DNA of 33,409 bases, taken from assembly GCF_000341265.1 (NCBI RefSeq), contig NZ_ANAE01000181.1, positions 1 through 33,409 on the forward strand, written 5' to 3'. The DNA comes from Nocardiopsis prasina DSM 43845 (lineage in GTDB: Bacteria; Actinomycetota; Actinomycetes; Streptosporangiales; Streptosporangiaceae). This document shows, piece after piece, positions 15,126 through 22,994 of this stretch. Position numbers and translations under genes: made by a program. The notes beneath the pieces are model-generated. The model was not told the DNA's origin, did no database searches, and saw only the letters and a program-made list of their open reading frames with translations. Positions within the stretch are counted from its first letter, which is position 1, and every line of letters begins with the position of its first letter.

Positions 15126-16358
15126 TCAGGTGAGGTCACGGACGACGGCGTCCGCGAGCAGGCGGCCCCGCCTGGTCAGCGCGGCGCGTCCCCCGGAGTG
15201 GGCCACGGGGTCCAGGAGCCCTTCCTTGACCAGGCGTTCGGCGGCGGCCAGGCCCGGGGCATCCAGGAGTTCCAGCGGGCAGCCGCCGTCCACACGCAGT
15301 TCCAGCAGGACCCGCTCGAACCTGCGCTCGGCCTCGGTGAGCACCTCTCGGGCGTGGGCCGGGCTGTCCCCGGCAGCCAGGCGGGCCGCGTAGGCGGCGG
15401 GGTGCTTGACGTTCCACCAGCGGGTCCCGCCCACGTGGCTGTGCGCACCCGGGCCGATCCCCCACCAGTGTCCGCCGGTCCAGTAGAGCATGTTGTGTGC
15501 GCTGCGCCCCTCGGTGCTGCGGGCCCAGTTGGACACCTCGTAGGGGGTGTACCCGGCCCTGGCCAGGGCCTCGTCCGCCATGAGGTAGCGATCGGCCATG
15601 GCGTCGTCGTCGGGTTCGGTGAGTTCTCCCCTGCGGACGCGGGCGGCCAGACGGGTGCCGTCCTCCACGATCAGGGAGTAGGCGGAGACGTGGTCGGGCC
15701 CGGCACCGATGGCGGCGTCCAGGGAGGCCGCCCAGTCCTCGTCGCTCTCCCCCGGTGTGCCGTAGATGAGGTCCAGGTTGACGTGCTCGAACCCGGCCTG
15801 GCGGGCCCAGGTCACGCACTGTTCGGGGCGGCCCGGGGTGTGGCCGCGCTCCAGGACGCGCAGGACGTGGGGGCGGGCGCTCTGCATGCCGAAGGACACC
15901 CGGGTGAACCCGGCCTCCCTGAGGCGGGCGAGGTAGTCCGGGTCGACCGTCTCCGGGTTGGCCTCGGTGGTGATCTCCGCGTCGGGGGTGAGTCCGAAGC
16001 GGTCGCGGATCTCACCGAGGACGAGTCCGAGGTCCTCGGGTGAGAGCAGGGTGGGTGTGCCGCCGCCCACGAACACGGTGCTGACCGGCGGGCGTTCGCC
16101 GGTCAGCACCTGGTCGGCCAGGGCGACCTCGCCCGCCGCCTGCCCGGCGTAGGTCTCCCGGGAGGCCGTGGCGGTTCCGTCCCGTGAGACGAGTTCGTCG
16201 GCGGTGTAGGTGTTGAAGTCGCAGTAGCCGCAGCGGGGGACGCAGAAGGGCACGTGGACGTAGAACCCGAGCGGGCGCTCGCCGAGTTCGGCGAGGGAGG
16301 TCTCGGGGAGTTCCCCGGTCCGGGGCACGGGTTCGCCGTCGAGGGCTACGGATGGCAT
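15126..16358 (-). CDS. hemW: Radical SAM heme chaperone HemW
   Basis: The 410-aa product has the radical SAM cluster motif CVPRCGYC (Cys39, Cys43, Cys46) preceded by YVHVPF, the S-adenosylmethionine GGGTPT motif, and a C-terminal HemN-type domain. The extra Cys two residues after Cys46 that marks true coproporphyrinogen dehydrogenase (HemN) is absent (Phe instead), which favours HemW, a heme-transfer chaperone. The ATG at 16358 gives the normal family length; the start has a weak GGAG close to it. In many actinobacteria hemW lies next to lepA; here the maltose locus lies between them. Confidence 0.94.
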   Translation of the reverse strand: MPSVALDGEPVPRTGELPETSLAELGERPLGFYVHVPFCVPRCGYCDFNTYTADELVSRDGTATASRETYAGQAAGEVALADQVLTGERPPVSTVFVGGGTPTLLSPEDLGLVLGEIRDRFGLTPDAEITTEANPETVDPDYLARLREAGFTRVSFGMQSARPHVLRVLERGHTPGRPEQCVTWARQAGFEHVNLDLIYGTPGESDEDWAASLDAAIGAGPDHVSAYSLIVEDGTRLAARVRRGELTEPDDDAMADRYLMADEALARAGYTPYEVSNWARSTEGRSAHNMLYWTGGHWWGIGPGAHSHVGGTRWWNVKHPAAYAARLAAGDSPAHAREVLTEAERRFERVLLELRVDGGCPLELLDAPGLAAAERLVKEGLLDPVAHSGGRAALTRRGRLLADAVVRDLT

Positions 16359-16435
16359 GTCTCCAGTGTCACCGACCCGACGACGTGCCCTGACACTCAC
16401 CGTGCGCCGGGTGGCCCGTCCGGGGAGGCCCGGGA

Positions 16436-17527
16436 TCAGACTCCTTGGGTGGCGTCCTGGGGGTCCCTGCGCAGTGAGGAGGGGACGTCCAGGTGGCTCT
16501 GCGCGGACGGGCCGGGCAGGGACTCCGCGGGGGCGGCCGCCGTGGAGCCGCGCACGACCAGCTCGGGGTCGAAGACGTACTCGGCGTGTGAGACGGGGTG
16601 ACCGGCGATCTCGTCGCACAGGGCCCGCACGGCGGCCATGGCCATCGCGTTGACGGGCTGGCGGACGGTGGTCAGCGGCGGGTCCGTGAAGGCGATGAGC
16701 TGGGAGTCGTCGTAGCCGACCACGGAGAAGTCCTGGGGTACGCGCAGTCCGTGCTGGCGGGCGGCGCGGATGGCGCCCAGGGCCATGATGTCGGAGCCGC
16801 AGACCATGGCGGTGACGCCGCGTTCGATGAGTCTGCCCGCGGCGGCGTGCCCGCCCTCCACACCGAAGAGGGAGAGCTGGACGAGGTCGTCGCCGTCCAG
16901 GCCGTGCTCGGCGAGGGCCTGGTGGTAGCCCTCCAGTTTGCGGCGGACCGGGACGTAGCGCTCGGGTCCGCTGGTGAAGCCGATGCGGGTGTGGCCGAGG
17001 GCGACGAGGTGGTTGACGGCCAGGCGTCCGGCCTCGCGGTCGTCGGCGGAGATGAAGGCCGCCGGGACGGACTCCGTGTAGCCGTTGACCAGCACGATCG
17101 GCAGCCGCCGGGAGACCAGGGCCTGGTAGCGCTCGTGCGAGGCGGTGGTGTCGGCGTGCTTTCCGGAGACGAAGAGGATGCCGGAGACGTTGCGCTCCAG
17201 GAGGAGTTCCACGTACTCGTCCTCTGATATCCCGCCGGGGGTCTGGGTGCACAGCACGGGCGTGTACCCGCGCTGCGCCAGGGCGCCTTCGGCCGCCTGG
17301 GCGAACATCGGGAAGACCGGGTTCTCCAACTCGGGGATGACCATGCCGACCAGTCCGGCGGAGCGCTGGCGCAGCCGGGCGGGGCGTTCGTATCCGAGCA
17401 CGTCGAGCGCGGTGAGAACGGCCTTGCGCGTGTCGCTGCCGACGCCGGGCTTGTCGTTGAGCACCCGCGAGACGGTGGCCTCGCTGACGCCTGCGTGCCG
17501 TGCGATGTCGGCAAGTCGTGGACCCAT
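16436..17527 (-). CDS. malR: MalR-type LacI-family repressor of the maltose locus
   Basis: The 363-aa protein has a LacI helix-turn-helix at its N-terminus (about 4-25, LADIARHAGVSEATVSRVLN), the hinge helix region, and a periplasmic-binding-like sensor domain. It closely resembles Streptomyces MalR in its hinge (LDVLGYERP) and sensor (VLCTQTPGG.SE.EYVELLL and GGHAAAGRLIERGVTAMVCGSD). It should repress the divergent alpha-glucosidase and malEFG until maltodextrin is present. A TAGAGT at 17535-17540 on this strand lies only seven bases from the ATG at 17527 and no Shine-Dalgarno is visible, so the mRNA may be leaderless. A 77-base gap without a clear terminator separates it from hemW downstream. 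Confidence 0.92.
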   Translation of the reverse strand: MGPRLADIARHAGVSEATVSRVLNDKPGVGSDTRKAVLTALDVLGYERPARLRQRSAGLVGMVIPELENPVFPMFAQAAEGALAQRGYTPVLCTQTPGGISEDEYVELLLERNVSGILFVSGKHADTTASHERYQALVSRRLPIVLVNGYTESVPAAFISADDREAGRLAVNHLVALGHTRIGFTSGPERYVPVRRKLEGYHQALAEHGLDGDDLVQLSLFGVEGGHAAAGRLIERGVTAMVCGSDIMALGAIRAARQHGLRVPQDFSVVGYDDSQLIAFTDPPLTTVRQPVNAMAMAAVRALCDEIAGHPVSHAEYVFDPELVVRGSTAAAPAESLPGPSAQSHLDVPSSLRRDPQDATQGV

Positions 17528-17579
17528 GCTGGCAACTCTAGTCGAGAATCCTGACACAGGGACGAAAGTTGGCGGTAAT

Positions 17580-17598
17580 CTTGCGCAAGAACTTGCAG
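17580..17598. promoter_or_regulatory. Putative MalR operator between malR and the alpha-glucosidase gene
   Basis: The perfect palindrome CTTGCGCAAG (17580-17589) is followed by CTTGCAG (17592-17598), placing two CTTGC half-sites 12 bp apart in the 96-base divergent gap. CTTGCAG-type repeats are, as far as recalled, the sites bound by Streptomyces MalR, and similar repeats lie before malE here. Confidence 0.6.
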
Positions 17599-17623
17599 CC
17601 ATGATCCGGAAGGACCCCCACAG

Positions 17624-19225
17624 ATGAAGGACCAGTCTCACTGGTGGCGCGAGGCGGCCATCTACCAGATCTACGTGCGCAGCTTCGCCGATTCCAACGG
17701 GGACGGCGAGGGCGACCTCACCGGCATCCGCGAGCGCCTCCCCCAGCTGGCCGAGCTCGGCGTGGACGCGATCTGGCTGACCCCCTTCTACGTCTCGCCG
17801 CTGGCCGACGGCGGCTACGACGTCGCCGACTACCGCGACGTCGACCCCCGGTTCGGCACCCTGGAGGACTTCGACGCCCTCCTGTCCACCGCCCACGAAC
17901 TGGGCATCCGCATGATCATCGACGTGGTCCCCAACCACTCCTCCTCCGCGCACCGCTGGTTCCGCGAGGCCGTGGCCGCCGAACCGGGCAGCGCCGCGCG
18001 TTCGCGGTACGTCTTCCGTGACGGCCGGGGGCCGGACGGCGAGGAGCCGCCCAACAACTGGAAGTCGATCTTCGGCGGTCCGGCCTGGACCCGCCTCAAG
18101 ACCGCCGACGGCACCCCCGAGCAGTGGTACCTGCACCTGTTCGACCCCGAGCAGCCGGACTTCGACTGGAGCAACCAGGAGGTCCACGACGAGTTCGACG
18201 ACGTCCTGCGCTTCTGGCTGGACCGCGGGGTGGACGGGTTCCGGATCGACGTGGCGCACGGCATGGTCAAGGACCCGGCGCTGCCCGACATCGACCCCGA
18301 CGCCAAGGCGGACCTGCTCGACGGCAGCACCTCGCTGCCCTACTTCGACCAGGACGGCGTCCACGACATCTACCGCCGCTGGTCGCGTATCGCCGCCGGG
18401 TACCCGGGCGACCGGACGCTTGTGGCCGAGGCCTGGGTGGAGGACGCCGAGCGGGTGGCGCGCTACCTGCGCCCGGACGAGCTGCACCAGGCGTTCAACT
18501 TCGAGTACCTCACCGCGCCGTGGGACGCCGGGCGCCTGCGCGAGGTGATCGACGGTTCCCTGGCCGCCAACGGCGCCGTCGGGGCGACGACCACGTGGGT
18601 GCTGTCCAACCACGACGTCACCCGGCACGTGACCCGCTTCGGTGGTGGCGACCAGGGGCTGCGGCGTGCGCGCGCGGCCACCCTGCTGATGCTGGGCCTG
18701 CCCGGTTCGGTCTACCTGTACCAGGGCGAGGAGCTGGGCCTGCCGGAGGTCACCGACCTCCCGGAGGAGTCGCTCCAGGACCCCACCTGGGAGCGTTCGG
18801 GCCGCACCGAGCGGGGCCGCGACGGATGCCGCGTGCCGCTGCCGTGGGAGGGCGACGCCGCCCCGTACGGGTTCGGCCCCGACGGCAGCACGCCGTGGCT
18901 GCCGGTCCCCGAGGTGTGGGCGGAGCTGGCCCGCGCCTGTCAGCGCGGTGTGGAGGGTTCGACCCTGGAGCTGTACACCGCCGCCCTCGGTCTGCGCCGT
19001 GAGCTGGAGGCCCTGGGCGACGGCTCGATGAGCTGGCTGGACTCCCCCGAGGGCGTCCTGTACTTCGGGCGCGAGCCCGGTGTGCGGGTGGCGGTCAACC
19101 TGAGCGGTGACGCCGTCGAGCTGCCTGCCTCCGGTGAGGTCCTGGTGGCCAGCGGCCCCGGCGCCGAACTGGCCGACGGCGCGCTGTCCCTGCCCGCCGA
19201 GACCTCGGCGTGGCTGCGCGTCTGA
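17624..19225 (+). CDS. aglA: GH13 alpha-glucosidase (maltodextrin hydrolase)
   Basis: The 533-aa protein is a cytoplasmic (no signal peptide) glycoside hydrolase family 13 enzyme that releases glucose from maltose and short maltodextrins. Conserved regions are DVVPNH (100-105), GFRIDVAH with nucleophile Asp209 (205-212), VAEAW with acid/base Glu269, and SNHD with Asp331. A calcium-type loop DSNGDGEGD (23-31) is typical of the GH13 alpha-glucosidases of the AglA group in actinobacterial mal clusters. GGAAGGA lies upstream of the ATG. It diverges from malR across a 96-base gap containing CTTGCAG-type sites and ends at its own hairpin terminator. Confidence 0.94.
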   Translation: MKDQSHWWREAAIYQIYVRSFADSNGDGEGDLTGIRERLPQLAELGVDAIWLTPFYVSPLADGGYDVADYRDVDPRFGTLEDFDALLSTAHELGIRMIIDVVPNHSSSAHRWFREAVAAEPGSAARSRYVFRDGRGPDGEEPPNNWKSIFGGPAWTRLKTADGTPEQWYLHLFDPEQPDFDWSNQEVHDEFDDVLRFWLDRGVDGFRIDVAHGMVKDPALPDIDPDAKADLLDGSTSLPYFDQDGVHDIYRRWSRIAAGYPGDRTLVAEAWVEDAERVARYLRPDELHQAFNFEYLTAPWDAGRLREVIDGSLAANGAVGATTTWVLSNHDVTRHVTRFGGGDQGLRRARAATLLMLGLPGSVYLYQGEELGLPEVTDLPEESLQDPTWERSGRTERGRDGCRVPLPWEGDAAPYGFGPDGSTPWLPVPEVWAELARACQRGVEGSTLELYTAALGLRRELEALGDGSMSWLDSPEGVLYFGREPGVRVAVNLSGDAVELPASGEVLVASGPGAELADGALSLPAETSAWLRV

Positions 19226-19242
19226 CCGGGCCGTGAGCCCAT

Positions 19243-19276
19243 GGGTGCCGGACGGTGCGAGCGCCGTCCGGCACCC
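19243..19276 (+). terminator. Hairpin terminator after the alpha-glucosidase gene
   Basis: A 13-bp perfect stem (19243-19255 with 19264-19276) around an eight-base loop begins 17 bases after the stop codon, separating the alpha-glucosidase transcript from the following mal genes. Confidence 0.8.
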
Positions 19277-19296
19277 GCCTCCACCCGGTCCGCCTT

Positions 19297-19928
19297 CACA
19301 TCACCTTCCACGGGGCCCGCCCGCTCGCCGGGGTCCCGCCGGAGGCGGGGTCTGTCGTCCCGTCGGGCCCGTCCGCCGACGACGCCGACCTGTTCTCCGC
19401 GGGCGCCCTGGACGCCCTGATGGCCGCGCGTACGGGTGCCCCAACCGACCGAGAAGCCGGCGCCGTCCCGCAACACCCGCCTGCTCGGGAGCCCCGGTTC
19501 GTCGGAGGCGATGGCGGAGACCGGCACGGACGTGGTGGGCTCGGGTGCGGTGGCCCGGGTACTGAGGGTCCGGTGGGGCGATGAGGGCGACGCCCAGCAC
19601 ATCCACCCGTTCTTCTCCTCGGTCGGCGGTTACCTGTCCGGGGAGGACGCCTCGGGTGACCCCGACCCCGCGAACCTGGGCGTGGCCGCGCGTTCCCGCG
19701 CCGGACGCGGCGCTGGAGACGGTGGCCGCCCAGGACTCGGCGGCCTTCCATCGCGCGGGCGAGGGTGCCCTTCCGACGCCCGCCATTCCCGGGGCGGAGG
19801 CGGCGTGGAGCCCGTTCTCGCAGGCCAGCGCGGACCACTTCGGCGGAGGGGACCCGGCCGAGGCACTGGCCGAGGCCGAACGGCTGATCCTGGAGGCCCC
19901 CGCAGAGCGCAACACCGACCCGGAGTGA
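19297..19928 (+). pseudogene. Decayed malE-like maltose-binding protein remnant
   Basis: Translation in three successive frames lines up with the intact MalE encoded just downstream. Frame 1 (about 19297-19455) gives FHGARPLAG..., matching MalE FIGAHDWTG... without gaps over 19 columns, then GALDALM and GAPTDRE against TAVEALS and GVPYSQE. Frame 2 (about 19463-19690) gives SRNTRLL and PFFSSVGGYLSGEDASG against MRNTALV and ALFTSAGGYLFGQDETG. Frame 3 (about 19690-19928) gives DAALETVAA and GALPTPAIPGAEAAWSPFSQA against GMPMPSIPEMGETWDPLGQA. The signal peptide and N-terminus are missing, about 120 residues before the C-terminus are deleted, and at least two frameshifts are present. It is a paralogue, not a recent copy, since identity is modest. 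Confidence 0.85.
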
Positions 19929-19998
19929 GCGGGGAGCCACTCCCCGCACCGGTCGCCCCCTTCGTTTCCGGGGTGTTTCCACATCTTTATCCCGGGCG

Positions 19999-20025
19999 CC
20001 TGCAAAGACTTTCAAAGCCTGCAAG
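19999..20025. promoter_or_regulatory. Putative MalR operator array upstream of malE
   Basis: CCTGCAAAG (19999-20007) and CCTGCAAG (20018-20025) are direct repeats 19 bp apart, with a CTTTCAAAG palindrome (20009-20017) between them. On the other strand they read CTTGCAG-type, as in the malR-aglA gap. They lie about 105-130 bases before the malE start, in or near its promoter. Confidence 0.6.
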
Positions 20026-20127
20026 TTATTGCTAACGTCACATCACCACGCATGCCCGCAACGGACCCGGTCCCCCCGGTGACCCGCATGCGCCCCACCT
20101 CCGCAGTCCTCCCGGAAGGAAGACACC

Positions 20128-21375
20128 ATGAGATCCCGCAGCGCTTCAGCGGCCGCCGGTATCGCCGCGATCGCCCTGGTGGCGACCGCATGCAGCAGCG
20201 ACGGTCCGGACGGTGGCGACGAGGGAGCCGCCGAGGGCACCCTCGTCATCTGGTCCGACCCCGAACGCGCCGACGCCATCCAGAGCGCGGCCACCGAGTT
20301 CGCCGAGGCCAACGGTATCGAGGTGGACGTCCAGGGACTGGCCTTCGACGACATCCAGGGCGACCTCCTCAACGCCCACCAGGCGGGCAACGCCCCCGAC
20401 GTCTTCATCGGGGCGCACGACTGGACCGGCAACCTGGTCCGCAACGGCGCGGTCTCCCCGGTCGAGCTCACCGGCGACCAGGCCGGGGCCGTGGACGAGA
20501 CCGCCGTCGAGGCGCTCTCCTACGACGGGCAGCTCTTCGGCGTCCCGTACTCCCAGGAGAACATCTTCCTGATGCGCAACACGGCGCTGGTCCCCGACGC
20601 CCCGGAGACCTTCGAGGAGCTCGTCGAGGTCGGCGGTGAACTCAAGGACGCGGGTGAGACCAGCGAGGTCCTCGCGATGGCGATCGGTCAGGAGGGCGAG
20701 CCCTTCCGGATGAACGCCCTGTTCACCTCGGCGGGCGGCTACCTCTTCGGGCAGGACGAGACCGGCACCTGGGACCCCGCCGACCTCGGCGTGGGGTCGG
20801 ACGAGTCCGTCGCCGCCATGGAGAGGATCGCCGAGTACGGGGAGGACGGGGAGGGCGTGCTGCGCCGCTCCATCGACACCGAGAACGACGCCAACCTCTT
20901 CTACGAGGAGGAGGCACCCTTCTTCATCGCCGGGCCGTGGAACATCGGTGACGCCAACGACGCGGGCATCGACTTCGGGATCAGCCCCATCCCCGGCTTC
21001 GAGGGCGAGGCCCCGGCCAGCCCCTACATCGGCTACCACGCCTTCTTCGTCACCGAAGGCAGCGCCAACAGTGCCCTGGCCCAGGAGTTCGTGACCAACT
21101 ACGTCACCTCCACCGACTTCATTCTCAGCCTCTACGACGCCGACCCGCGCACCCCCGTGCAGAGCGAGGCGCTGGAGGCCGTCTCCGCGGACGACGCCAA
21201 CATCGCCGCGATCGCCGAGGCCGGCGCCGAGGGCATGCCGATGCCCTCGATCCCCGAGATGGGCGAGACCTGGGACCCGCTGGGCCAGGCTCAGGCCCAG
21301 GCCATCGCGGGCGGGGACGTCCGCGAGGCCATGGAGGCCGCCCACGACACCATCGCCGAGCAGATCGGCCAGTAG
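20128..21375 (+). CDS. malE: Maltose/maltodextrin-binding lipoprotein MalE
   Basis: The 415-aa protein starts with a lipoprotein signal peptide: a charged n-region, a hydrophobic core and the lipobox ATAC with Cys22 as the acylation site. The mature part is an extracellular solute-binding protein family 1 fold (TLVIWSDPERADAIQ..., FDDIQGDLLNAHQAGNAPDVF, GPWNIGDAND). It would capture maltodextrins outside the membrane and deliver them to MalFG. GGAAGGA precedes the ATG at 20128. malF begins two bases after its stop. Substrate is inferred from the neighbouring MalR, MalF, MalG and alpha-glucosidase. Confidence 0.94.
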   Translation: MRSRSASAAAGIAAIALVATACSSDGPDGGDEGAAEGTLVIWSDPERADAIQSAATEFAEANGIEVDVQGLAFDDIQGDLLNAHQAGNAPDVFIGAHDWTGNLVRNGAVSPVELTGDQAGAVDETAVEALSYDGQLFGVPYSQENIFLMRNTALVPDAPETFEELVEVGGELKDAGETSEVLAMAIGQEGEPFRMNALFTSAGGYLFGQDETGTWDPADLGVGSDESVAAMERIAEYGEDGEGVLRRSIDTENDANLFYEEEAPFFIAGPWNIGDANDAGIDFGISPIPGFEGEAPASPYIGYHAFFVTEGSANSALAQEFVTNYVTSTDFILSLYDADPRTPVQSEALEAVSADDANIAAIAEAGAEGMPMPSIPEMGETWDPLGQAQAQAIAGGDVREAMEAAHDTIAEQIGQ

Positions 21376-21377
21376 AG

Positions 21378-22994
21378 GTGGCAGCTTCCAGCCGCGACGG
21401 CGCGGGCCCGCCCTCCCCCGGGACGCCCGCCCGTCCACCGCTGCCCGGGGGCCGGTTCGCCGCCAACGGGTCGATCGTCGGCCAGCTCGTCAGGATCGCC
21501 CTGCTCGGCGTGTTCACCGCCTTCGGCGTGTGGGCGGTCCTGCCGTTGTACGTGGCGGGCAACTGGTGGGGCATCGGCCTGGTCGCCTTGGTGGTCGGCC
21601 TGGTCTACTACGTCTACCTGTCCAAGCGCACCGTCCCGGCGAAGTACCTGGTCCCGGGTGTGGTGTTCCTCCTGGCGTTCCAGATCCTGCCGGTGCTCTA
21701 CACGATGAGCACCTCGGTGACCAACCTCAGCGACGGCCACCGGGGCGACAAGGACCGGGCGATCGCGGCCATCGAGGCGTTCTCGGTCACCCGCGACCCC
21801 GACTCCCCCGAGTACGTGCTCACCGTCGCCACCACGGGAGACCCCGACACCGGTGATCTGGCCTTCCTGCTCACCGACGCCGAGGGCCACGCCCACGTGG
21901 GCACCGCGGACGGTCTGAGCGACCTCGGCGGCGCCGACGTCGACGCGGCCGGGAAGGTCACCGGCGCGTTCGGGTACACGATCCTGACGCCCGCCGAGGT
22001 GAACGCGCGCAGCGACGAACTCCAGGAGTTCGCGGTCCCCACCGACGACGGATCGGGCATCCGCTCCAGCGGGCTGTCCAGCGCGTTCGAGGGCAGCGCC
22101 GTCCGGGTCTACGACCAGGGTTGCGACTGCGTCACCGACTCCGAGAGCGGTGAGGTCTACACGGCCGACAACGAACGCGGCGCGTTCTACAACGAGGACG
22201 GACAGCGGCTGGCCCAGGGCTGGCAGGTCAACGTCGGTCTCGACAACTTCGCGCGCTTCCTGCTCAACCCGACCTTCGCCAGCTCGTTCTTCGGCATCCT
22301 GCTGTGGAACCTGGTGTTCGCGGTGTCCGTCACCGGGCTGGTGTTCGTGGTGGGGCTGGGGATCGCCCTGACCCTGCACGTGCCGAGGATGCGCGGCAAG
22401 GTGCTCTACCGCGTCCTGGTGATCCTGCCCTACGCCATGAGTTCGCTGGCCATGTTCCTGCTGTGGCGGGACATGTTCAACACCGACTTCGGCCTCTTCA
22501 ACCGGATGCTCGGGCTCCAGGTCGACTGGCTGGGCGATGTGTGGACCGCCCGGGCCGCCGTCATCCTCGCCAACGTGTGGCTGGGGTACCCGTACATGTT
22601 CCTGGTGGCCACCGGGGCGCTGCAGGCGATCCCGCGCGAGCTGGGGCAGGCGGCGCAGATCGACGGAGCGGGACCGTGGCAGGCCTTCCGGCACGTCACT
22701 CTGCCGCTGCTGATGGTCGCCATGACCCCGATCCTCATCGCCACGTTCGCGTTCAACTTCAACAACTTCAACGCGGTGTGGCTGATCACCAGGGGCGGGC
22801 CGTTCTCGCCGGACAACCCGACGGCGGGCGGCACGGACCTGCTCATCACCTACACCTACCGGCTGGCCTTCAACGAGGCCACGGCGCAGTACGGGTACGC
22901 GGCGGCGCTTTCGGTGATGATCTTCCTCATCGTCTCCGTGATCTCCGTGGTCAGCCTGAGTCGGAGCAAGGCCCTCAAGGAGGTGGACCGATGA
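21378..22994 (+). CDS. malF: Maltose ABC transporter permease MalF with P2-type extracytoplasmic loop
   Basis: The 538-aa permease has three N-terminal membrane helices (about 37-58, 62-81, 90-109), a large extracytoplasmic loop (about 112-283) and then the ABC permease core with the EAA motif ELGQAAQIDGAGPWQAF (421-437). The loop ends in GWQVNVGLDNFARFL, like the P2 loop end of E. coli MalF, and the core shares LPYA, NVWLGYPYM, FAFNFNNF and GGTDLLITYTYRLAF with it. Many actinobacterial MalF proteins are only about 300-340 aa and lack this loop. The loop holds a GCDC pair that could form a disulfide. The GTG start two bases after malE lacks a clear Shine-Dalgarno, implying coupled translation. 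Its stop overlaps malG (ATGA). Confidence 0.95.
   Translation: MAASSRDGAGPPSPGTPARPPLPGGRFAANGSIVGQLVRIALLGVFTAFGVWAVLPLYVAGNWWGIGLVALVVGLVYYVYLSKRTVPAKYLVPGVVFLLAFQILPVLYTMSTSVTNLSDGHRGDKDRAIAAIEAFSVTRDPDSPEYVLTVATTGDPDTGDLAFLLTDAEGHAHVGTADGLSDLGGADVDAAGKVTGAFGYTILTPAEVNARSDELQEFAVPTDDGSGIRSSGLSSAFEGSAVRVYDQGCDCVTDSESGEVYTADNERGAFYNEDGQRLAQGWQVNVGLDNFARFLLNPTFASSFFGILLWNLVFAVSVTGLVFVVGLGIALTLHVPRMRGKVLYRVLVILPYAMSSLAMFLLWRDMFNTDFGLFNRMLGLQVDWLGDVWTARAAVILANVWLGYPYMFLVATGALQAIPRELGQAAQIDGAGPWQAFRHVTLPLLMVAMTPILIATFAFNFNNFNAVWLITRGGPFSPDNPTAGGTDLLITYTYRLAFNEATAQYGYAAALSVMIFLIVSVISVVSLSRSKALKEVDR

Noticed and set aside
15126-16358. HemN, oxygen-independent coproporphyrinogen dehydrogenase
   Set aside because: The fourth Cys of the CxxxCxxCxC motif is replaced by Phe, as in HemW.
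19255-19584. An independent small gene downstream of the alpha-glucosidase
   Set aside because: Its frame begins inside the terminator hairpin and its useful part aligns with an internal piece of MalE, so it is part of the pseudogene.
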